NCBI GenBank assembly: GCA_947629115.1
Contig: CANRCL010000028.1
Coordinates: 1 to 12,180 of the forward strand
Direction of reading: 5' to 3'
Origin: an uncultured Bacilli bacterium
GTDB taxonomy: Bacteria; Bacillota_I; Bacilli_A; RF39; UBA660
Length of the DNA stretch: 12,180 bases
In this document: positions 7,607-12,180 of the stretch, in pieces
Layout of the letters: every line of letters begins with the position of its first letter
How positions within the stretch are numbered: the stretch's first letter is position 1
Made by a program: the position numbers and the translations under genes
The notes under the pieces: model-generated
What the model was told of the DNA's origin: nothing
Seen by the model: the letters and a program-made list of their open reading frames with translations, nothing else
Database searches by the model: none

Positions 7607-7610
7607 TTGA
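7595..7610. promoter_or_regulatory. Perfect TCAACA-N4-TGTTGA palindrome overlapping a -35
   Basis: TCAACA-TTTT-TGTTGA, with perfect six-base arms. One arm covers the -35 of the copy A distal promoter; the other faces the end of copy B (stop at 7634-7636). It could be an operator. As RNA it would be a short 6-bp hairpin, but there is no T run after it, so it is not a convincing terminator for copy B, and readthrough from copy B into copy A is possible. Confidence 0.4.
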
Positions 7611-7633
7611 AAATTTTTATAGTTATTTAATGA

Positions 7634-9748
7634 TTATTCAAATACCGGATATCCATCTGGCCCTAATTTCCATCTATTTAAGGTATATCCTTCTAAATTA
7701 GAATCAATTGCCCTTAAATCTATTGTAGCTAAATTATTATTTAAAGTATCTACAAATGTTTGACTTTTCATATTAGTATCACTCATTCCTGTTGTTAATT
7801 CACTATCATTTGTTATATTTGTTCCTTTTATATTGATATTATTAAAATATGTATTTTTAAAAACTATGCCTTCTATTCCCATATTAGTTGCTCCTATTCC
7901 ATATGAGCCATTAGCATTTATTTCATTAGTAATAATTCCTAAATTATATATATTATTTACATATAAAAAATTATTCTTAGAATTACTTGATTTTCCAACA
8001 TAACCGAGACCTGCTACTATACAATTTATTGAAGTTGAGCCAGAAATATTACCAATATTATAAACATTAACCAATATATTTGATTCTTCAAATATAGATT
8101 GACCAACTATGCCTACTGCTATATCTAATCCATTAACTTCACCCATATTATAACTATTTAATATATAATTATATGCTATATAATTATTAGGTGAATATCC
8201 TACACTATATCCTAATAGTCCGGCTGAAATAGTCGCAGAACTTAAATCGTGATTGGTAATTATTAAATCTAAATTATTTACCAAACCTTTATTATAGCAT
8301 TTATTTATTATTAAAATTATATTTCCTTGATTATAGCCAATTAAACCAGCTGTATACATTCCATTAATTATATTTCCTTCATTATAACTATTTATAATCT
8401 TTTTAGTTTTTGCGGTATCAGTTAAATTTGTAGTGTTACCTACTAATCCTCCACTATATTTTTTAGAAAAATTTTCATAAGTTGTTTTATTAATTATAAC
8501 ATTATTTCGATTTGAACTATTTTCAATTATCAATTCGCCATAACTTTTTCCTACTAATCCGCCAATACTTTGTTCACTATCAGCATCACTATTATTAATT
8601 ACTAAACCACTATTATAAGAACCTTTTATTGTTAAACTAGAAGTACTCAATGTATTATCTCTGCCAATTAGACCTCCAATAAACATTGAATTATCTGTAC
8701 TAATTTCACCAGTATTAGAACAATTTTCAATTATTAATGATATACCATTTTTTGCAATACAACCCACTAGACCACCTGTATTTATGCCATTGCTTACATT
8801 ACCTTTATTAACACTATTTTTAATAATGCTATCTCCTAATATAATTCCAACTAATCCCCCAACTGAACCAGTTGTACCAGTTACTGTAATTTCGCCATAA
8901 CAATTATCTAAAGTACTATTTTTTAATTGACCAACTATTCCTCCGGCATCATATGCACTAATTGTTTTTAGGCTTCCATTTAAAGTTAAATTTTTAATTA
9001 AAGAACCATTTATTGAGCCAAAAAGGCCACCTAAATTATCTATTTTAATATTCTCATATAAATTATCTATTCTATTATTTTTACCATCAATTTTTCCTTC
9101 AAATGGTTTGTTTAATTTCCCAATTGGTGTAAATCCACTTCCTTCAGTATTGGTAAGTTCATTTATTAATGCTTCTGTTTCACTTACTCCATTGATATTC
9201 CCAAAATCGGTTCTTTCACTATTTTCATATGAATCTTTATTTTTAAAATCCAAATTATTAGTTAATTCAAAATATTTTCCACTATAACTATCACCATTAT
9301 TTACTGAATTAGATAGTCTTACTAAATCTTCGATATGATTTATTTGATATGGGCTTTGTTCGGTACCGCTTCCAAAAAACATAGTTCTATCGTAATATAT
9401 ATAACAATATACTGTTTTACTAGTGTCTAATTTTATTAATTTATTTTCATAATCATAACTTAATACATCTTTTACTATGTTACCATTAGTATCTGTACAT
9501 TTACTTTTTTCAGAGTTAAATGTATAACCATCAGTTGGAAATGTATCACTTTCATATTCGGTATAATTACCATCTTGATAATTATCTTCTAACATTATCG
9601 CAAATGTTTTCTTTTTAGTTTCATTTTTTATTTTTACTTTTGGTAATTCTTTTATTTCTGGTCTATGAATAGGCATAAAAAATACACAAGTTAATATTAC
9701 TGCCAAAAGTATTATTCCTAGCATTATTTTTTTATTGTTTCCTCTCAT
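7634..9748 (-). CDS. Membrane-anchored GLUG-type repeat surface protein, copy B
   Basis: A 704-residue paralogue of the downstream gene. The hydrophobic N-terminus (~8-25) is unlike that of copy A in sequence; it contains ILTC, which is a poor lipobox because of Thr at -1, so a signal anchor is more likely. Residues ~35-235 are nearly the same as in copy A (LEDNYQDGNYTEYES, KCTDTNG, SGTEQSPYQI, DGKNNRIDNLY). Then come about twelve solenoid repeats (~238-650) with cores such as LGGLFG, AGGIVG, VGGLVG, TGGLVG and IGGLIG. The final ~45 residues (TFVDTLNNNLA...EGYTLNRWKLGPDGYPVFE) again match copy A. The conserved ends with a diverged centre suggest tandem duplication followed by centre divergence or exchange. 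Shine-Dalgarno is modest (AGAGAG). One poly-G promoter lies directly upstream; no clear terminator follows. Confidence 0.8.
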   Translation of the reverse strand: MRGNNKKIMLGIILLAVILTCVFFMPIHRPEIKELPKVKIKNETKKKTFAIMLEDNYQDGNYTEYESDTFPTDGYTFNSEKSKCTDTNGNIVKDVLSYDYENKLIKLDTSKTVYCYIYYDRTMFFGSGTEQSPYQINHIEDLVRLSNSVNNGDSYSGKYFELTNNLDFKNKDSYENSERTDFGNINGVSETEALINELTNTEGSGFTPIGKLNKPFEGKIDGKNNRIDNLYENIKIDNLGGLFGSINGSLIKNLTLNGSLKTISAYDAGGIVGQLKNSTLDNCYGEITVTGTTGSVGGLVGIILGDSIIKNSVNKGNVSNGINTGGLVGCIAKNGISLIIENCSNTGEISTDNSMFIGGLIGRDNTLSTSSLTIKGSYNSGLVINNSDADSEQSIGGLVGKSYGELIIENSSNRNNVIINKTTYENFSKKYSGGLVGNTTNLTDTAKTKKIINSYNEGNIINGMYTAGLIGYNQGNIILIINKCYNKGLVNNLDLIITNHDLSSATISAGLLGYSVGYSPNNYIAYNYILNSYNMGEVNGLDIAVGIVGQSIFEESNILVNVYNIGNISGSTSINCIVAGLGYVGKSSNSKNNFLYVNNIYNLGIITNEINANGSYGIGATNMGIEGIVFKNTYFNNINIKGTNITNDSELTTGMSDTNMKSQTFVDTLNNNLATIDLRAIDSNLEGYTLNRWKLGPDGYPVFE

Positions 9749-9771
9749 AAAACATCTCTCTATTCTATGAG

Positions 9772-9810
9772 TTTATTATAAAATATTACCCCCCCCAGTC
9801 AACATTTTTG
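9772..9810. repeat. 39-bp direct repeat carrying a poly-G promoter (copy 2)
   Basis: Same sequence and orientation as 7568-7606, including the exact count of eight C on the plus strand (9789-9796). The adjacent palindrome is degraded here: the arm after position 9810 reads GAAGA instead of GTTGA, so the 39-bp identity ends inside it. Confidence 0.95.
9775..9802 (-). promoter_or_regulatory. Promoter of copy B with a G8 spacer; candidate phase-variable
   Basis: Minus-strand -35 TTGACT (9797-9802), 16-bp spacer with eight G (9789-9796), -10 TATAAT (9775-9780). The predicted start near 9768 leaves a leader of only about 20 nt before the ATG at 9748, so this is a proper core promoter for copy B and probably its only one, since a terminator closes the sigE unit upstream. 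Confidence 0.8.
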
Positions 9811-9831
9811 AAGAAAAATTTTGATTACATC

Positions 9832-9864
9832 AAAAAAATCGTGCTTATTTTTGACACGATTTTT
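9832..9864 (-). terminator. Terminator of the spoIIGA-sigE unit
   Basis: A ten-base stem, AAAAATCGTG (9834-9843) with CACGATTTTT (9855-9864), and an 11-nt loop. The T-rich exit on the minus strand extends to 9832. The sigE stop codon (9863-9865) overlaps the stem. It isolates sporulation transcription from copy B. Confidence 0.8.
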
Positions 9865-10546
9865 ATATCTTTAAAATATTTTGTAATTTCTTAATTATTT
9901 TCTTTTCAATTCTCGAAATATATGATTGACTTATTCCTAACATTTCAGCCACTTCTTTTTGCGTATATTCTTCTGTATTATTAAGGCCATATCTTAAAGT
10001 CATAATTTCTTTTTCTCTATCATCAAGAATATCAATTTCTTTTTGCAAAGTTTCTTTATCTAAAACTCTTTCAAATTCTTTTGGTACGGCATCTTCTTCT
10101 GTTCCTAAAATATCTTCTAATCTTAGTTCATTTCCTTCCGCATCATAATTCAAAGTTTCTTCTAAACTTATTTCGACTTTTTTTCTTTTATTTTTTCTTA
10201 AAAACATTAATATTTCATTAGCAATACATCTTGAGGCATAAGTCGCCAGTTTAATATTCTTATCAATTTTATAAGTATTTATCCCTTTAATTAACCCAAT
10301 TGAGCCAATAGATACTAAATCTTCAATATCAAAACCGGTATTTTCATACTTTTTAGCCAGAAATACTACTAATCTTAAATTATGTTCAATTAAAATATTT
10401 CTTGCTTCAATATCTCCTTGTTTGGCTTTAATTAAATATTCTAATTCTTTTTCTTTAGGTAAAGGTGGCGGTAATTTATCAGTCGCTCCGACAAAAAAAC
10501 ATTCATTATATTTCTTTTTTAAATAGGCAATTATTTTTTTAAACAT
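9863..10546 (-). CDS. sigE: Sporulation sigma factor sigma-E, made as an inactive pro-protein
   Basis: A 227-residue sigma-70 family factor that directs mother-cell transcription early in sporulation. Start chosen at the ATG at 10544-10546, which has GGAGGA just upstream; a longer frame would run 48 nt into spoIIGA. Residues ~1-17 (FKKIIAYLKKKYNECF) form a basic, amphipathic pro-sequence; the next part, GATDKLPPPL, aligns with the mature start of Bacillus sigma-E (GGSEALPPPL), so cleavage is expected near residues 17-18. Region 2 includes NLRLVVFLAKKYENTGFDIEDL and SIGLIKGINTYKIDKNIKLATYASRC (~56-107); region 4 ends with the HTH TQKEVAEMLGISQSYISRIE (195-214). The pro-sequence is shorter than the 27 residues of B. 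subtilis. It follows its protease gene spoIIGA by 1 bp. In B. subtilis sigG comes next; here it does not. Confidence 0.95.
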   Translation of the reverse strand: MFKKIIAYLKKKYNECFFVGATDKLPPPLPKEKELEYLIKAKQGDIEARNILIEHNLRLVVFLAKKYENTGFDIEDLVSIGSIGLIKGINTYKIDKNIKLATYASRCIANEILMFLRKNKRKKVEISLEETLNYDAEGNELRLEDILGTEEDAVPKEFERVLDKETLQKEIDILDDREKEIMTLRYGLNNTEEYTQKEVAEMLGISQSYISRIEKKIIKKLQNILKI

Positions 10547-10547
10547 A

Positions 10548-11297
10548 TTATTCCTCCAATAAATGATAGTTAAGTAAACATTCAATATTATCATTACTTT
10601 TAAAAGTATCAGATAATCCTAATAAATAATTAGTATATACTTTATTATCTATAATAATATTTTTAATACTAATACATTCTAATAAACTATTTTTATTAAT
10701 TGTTTTAATAGGTACATACATTGGACTTCTTATATTATATATGCCTTTTAATTTCTTTTTATTTACTAAAATAATATATTTATTTGTAATTGGGTCTTGT
10801 AAACGATTACCACTGTCAATAAAACCATTTAATTCTAAATAACGATTATTTTTAAAATTAATGATAACTTTAGTATAGTAGTTTACTACTCTTTGTAATG
10901 TTTTTTGCTCTTTTATATATAAATATAAAATAACTGGGGCAATGAGCAATATTAAAAGATAAGATAAATTATTAAATTCTAATTTTAAAAAATATAAAAA
11001 TCCCGCTAAAATAACACTAGTCATATATAAGTAAATTAAATTATTCCAAAAATATTTTAAATCTTGAAAACCATATGTAATAATAAGCATTATAATTCCT
11101 GCCATTATTTTGAAAAGTAATAACCAATATTTATTTAAAGGGATTAAAATAATAAGCGTTGATAAACTACCAAATAAAGAACCTAAAATAATTCTTTTAA
11201 ATTTAGTATTCCTTTTTAAAGTGACACTTACAGTTATTAAAAGTAATCCATCATAAATAAAGTTTAATATTAATAATAAATCTAAATAGATTTTCAT
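10548..11297 (-). CDS. spoIIGA: Pro-sigma-E processing aspartic protease
   Basis: A 249-residue membrane protease that activates pro-sigma-E in the mother cell after a signal from the forespore. The N-terminal half has five hydrophobic segments (about 4-26, 36-53, 57-75, 85-104, 112-128). The cytoplasmic C-terminal half carries the aspartic-protease motif GFIDSGNRLQDPIT (158-171) with catalytic Asp161, followed by YIILVNKKKL and MYVPIKTI strands. It is shorter than the B. subtilis protein (about 309 residues), mainly in the C-terminal part. ATG at 11295-11297 with a GGTGAT Shine-Dalgarno. It ends 1 bp before sigE, and its last codons carry the sigE ribosome site, so protease and substrate are made together. 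Order ftsZ-spoIIGA-sigE matches the known spoIIG locus. Confidence 0.93.
   Translation of the reverse strand: MKIYLDLLLILNFIYDGLLLITVSVTLKRNTKFKRIILGSLFGSLSTLIILIPLNKYWLLLFKIMAGIIMLIITYGFQDLKYFWNNLIYLYMTSVILAGFLYFLKLEFNNLSYLLILLIAPVILYLYIKEQKTLQRVVNYYTKVIINFKNNRYLELNGFIDSGNRLQDPITNKYIILVNKKKLKGIYNIRSPMYVPIKTINKNSLLECISIKNIIIDNKVYTNYLLGLSDTFKSNDNIECLLNYHLLEE
10552..10557 (-). promoter_or_regulatory. Strong Shine-Dalgarno fixing the sigE start
   Basis: GGAGGA on the minus strand, inside the last codons of spoIIGA and 5 nt before the ATG at 10544-10546. It decides the 227-residue form over a longer frame starting at 10594. Confidence 0.85.
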
Positions 11298-11312
11298 TCT
11301 ATCACCAAATTT

Positions 11313-11346
11313 ATTATATAAAAAAAATACGGCAAAAAATGTCGTA
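11313..11346 (-). promoter_or_regulatory. Candidate spoIIGA promoter with Spo0A-box-like sequences
   Basis: A clean -10 TATAAT (11313-11318) lies 15 nt before the spoIIGA ATG, but there is no -35 at normal spacing. Two sequences close to the Spo0A box TGNCGAA lie upstream: TGCCGTA on the minus strand (11328-11334) and TGTCGTA on the plus strand (11340-11346), each one base off. The B. subtilis spoIIG promoter is a Spo0A-activated promoter with abnormally long spacing, so the arrangement is plausible. The same bases form the ftsZ terminator stem, which alone could explain their symmetry. Confidence 0.35.
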
Positions 11347-11351
11347 TTTTT
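11320..11351 (-). terminator. Terminator of ftsZ
   Basis: A nine-base stem, AAAAATACG (11323-11331) with CGTATTTTT (11343-11351), and an 11-nt loop, ending in a T run of eight on the minus strand (11320-11327), 8 nt after the ftsZ stop. It separates constitutive division-gene transcription from the sporulation unit. Confidence 0.8.
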
Positions 11352-11359
11352 AAACTCTT

Positions 11360-12180
11360 TTAAAATAAATCGTTATTTCTTAAAAATGGTGGGATTTCAA
11401 TATCATCATCTGTTGGTACTGTTCTTCTTTTTGGTACTTCTCCGGGAGCATATAATTCTTCAGTATCACTTTCTTCAAATCCGGTGGCAATAACAGTTAC
11501 TATAACTTCATCAGTTAAAGTCTTTTCATTTTTAATTGCCCCGAAAATAATATTGACATCACTTTTAGCGGCTTCTCTAACTGTTTCAACAGCATCTTCA
11601 ATTTCAAATAAAGTAAGATTAGCCCCACCAGTTACGTTAACAATAGCATTTTTAGCCCCATCAATAGTGGCTTCAAGTAAACTACTAGCAACGGCTTGTC
11701 TTGCTGCTTCAATGGCTCTATTTTCACCGGCTGAACAACCAATACCAATAATGGCAGTACCACTTTTTTCCATAACGGCTTTAACATCCGCAAAGTCTAG
11801 GTTAATTACTCCCGTTACTGCAATTAAATCGGAAATAGATTGAACACTACGATGTAATACATTATCAACTTCTTTAAAAGCATCATCAAAACTTGTCGTC
11901 TTATCAATTACATCTCTTAATTTATCATTAGGTATAACTATTAAAGTATCAACATGTTTCTTTAATTCTTCAATACCTAGTAAAGCATTTTCACTTCTTC
12001 TTTTGCCTTCAAATCTAAATGGTTTCGTCACAATACCGACAGTTAAAGAACCTAATTCTTGAGCAATTTCAGCAATTATAGGAGCAGCACCGGTACCAGT
12101 TCCACCACCCATACCACAAGCAACGAAAATCATATCAGCATCTTTAAGGGCTTCTTCAATTTCGCCTTTACTTTCTAAAG
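11360..12180 (-). CDS. ftsZ: Cell division GTPase FtsZ, C-terminal part, cut by the window edge
   Basis: The reading frame is open to the right edge, so the 5' end (roughly 80 residues, judging from B. subtilis FtsZ) lies outside; the internal Met at 12133 is not the start. FtsZ polymerises with GTP into the Z-ring at mid-cell. Visible: the edge segment [16 protein letters not shown] matching the family, the tubulin signature [22 protein letters not shown], the T7 synergy loop [11 protein letters not shown] that completes the neighbour's GTP site, and [12 protein letters not shown]. The C-terminal conserved peptide EIPPFLRNN, the docking site for FtsA and other ring partners, is intact. The linker between the globular core and this peptide is short, about 25 residues. 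It sits upstream of spoIIGA-sigE as in B. subtilis, with a terminator between. Confidence 0.97.
   Translation of the reverse strand, partial: LESKGEIEEALKDADMIFVACGMGGGTGTGAAPIIAEIAQELGSLTVGIVTKPFRFEGKRRSENALLGIEELKKHVDTLIVIPNDKLRDVIDKTTSFDDAFKEVDNVLHRSVQSISDLIAVTGVINLDFADVKAVMEKSGTAIIGIGCSAGENRAIEAARQAVASSLLEATIDGAKNAIVNVTGGANLTLFEIEDAVETVREAAKSDVNIIFGAIKNEKTLTDEVIVTVIATGFEESDTEELYAPGEVPKRRTVPTDDDIEIPPFLRNNDLF

Noticed and set aside
7595..7610. Palindrome read as the terminator of copy B
   Set aside because: Six-base stem of mostly A/T with no following T run; the bases after it are the G8 promoter spacer.
7453..7701. Plus-strand 82-codon frame rich in Phe/Ile/Tyr
   Set aside because: It has no Shine-Dalgarno, runs across both copy A promoters and into the end of copy B, and its hydrophobic look is what reverse-strand AT-rich DNA gives.
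5311..9748. LPXTG or lipoprotein anchoring of the GLUG-type proteins
   Set aside because: Both end in GYPVFE(E) with no sorting motif; the only N-terminal Cys (copy B, ILTC) has Thr at -1 and copy A has no equivalent.
10547..10594. N-terminal extension of sigE into spoIIGA
   Set aside because: The strong GGAGGA site precedes the internal ATG at 10546, and the shorter protein aligns with the sigma-E pro-sequence; the extension has no ribosome site.
11484..11843. Plus-strand 119-codon frame opposite ftsZ
   Set aside because: Antisense shadow of a highly conserved gene; its long Ala/Val/Thr-rich run follows from ftsZ codon use.

Overview
This window comes from a very AT-rich, low-GC Gram-positive bacterium (Bacillota, Bacilli side). 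It carries the endospore-type pair spoIIGA-sigE directly downstream of ftsZ, plus the cell-wall genes murF and ddl, so it is not a wall-less mollicute. UGA is a stop (plsC ends in TGA) and Trp is TGG, so the code is the ordinary bacterial one. The surface-protein modules resemble those I associate with uncultured gut Bacilli of the RF39/Erysipelotrichales-like kind; that placement is an impression, not a computed result.

Layout. All genes are on the minus strand except one small regulator. Reading in the direction of transcription, from right to left: (1) the 3' part of ftsZ, cut by the window edge, then a terminator; (2) spoIIGA-sigE, translationally coupled, then a terminator; (3) two paralogous ~705-residue surface proteins with GLUG-type beta-solenoid repeats in tandem (7634-9748 and 5311-7428), then a terminator; (4) plsC-murF-ddl, a tight operon for phosphatidic acid and peptidoglycan precursor synthesis; (5) a bidirectional terminator shared with a convergent plus-strand XRE-family regulator (1916-2140); (6) divergent from it, a secreted 527-residue protein with an FGE/C-type-lectin-like C-terminal region (178-1761); (7) a promoter at the far left edge firing out of the window.

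Most notable signal. Each tandem GLUG-type gene is preceded by the same 39-bp direct repeat, which contains a full promoter, TTGACT-N16-TATAAT, whose spacer holds a run of eight G. Runs of eight G are otherwise absent from this AT-rich window. A homopolymer in a -35/-10 spacer is the classical design of a slipped-strand phase-variable promoter. The two proteins keep nearly identical N-terminal modules and C-terminal ends but have diverged solenoid centres. Together this looks like a small phase- and antigenic-variation locus between a sporulation/cell-division block and a cell-wall operon. The gene nearer the left also has a second, ordinary promoter without a G run.

The -35 elements of all surface-protein promoters are embedded in a TGTTGA half-site, and three of them lie in full or degraded TCAACA-N4-TGTTGA palindromes. 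This suggests shared control, possibly by the small XRE protein. Everything about switching and regulation is inference from one static sequence.
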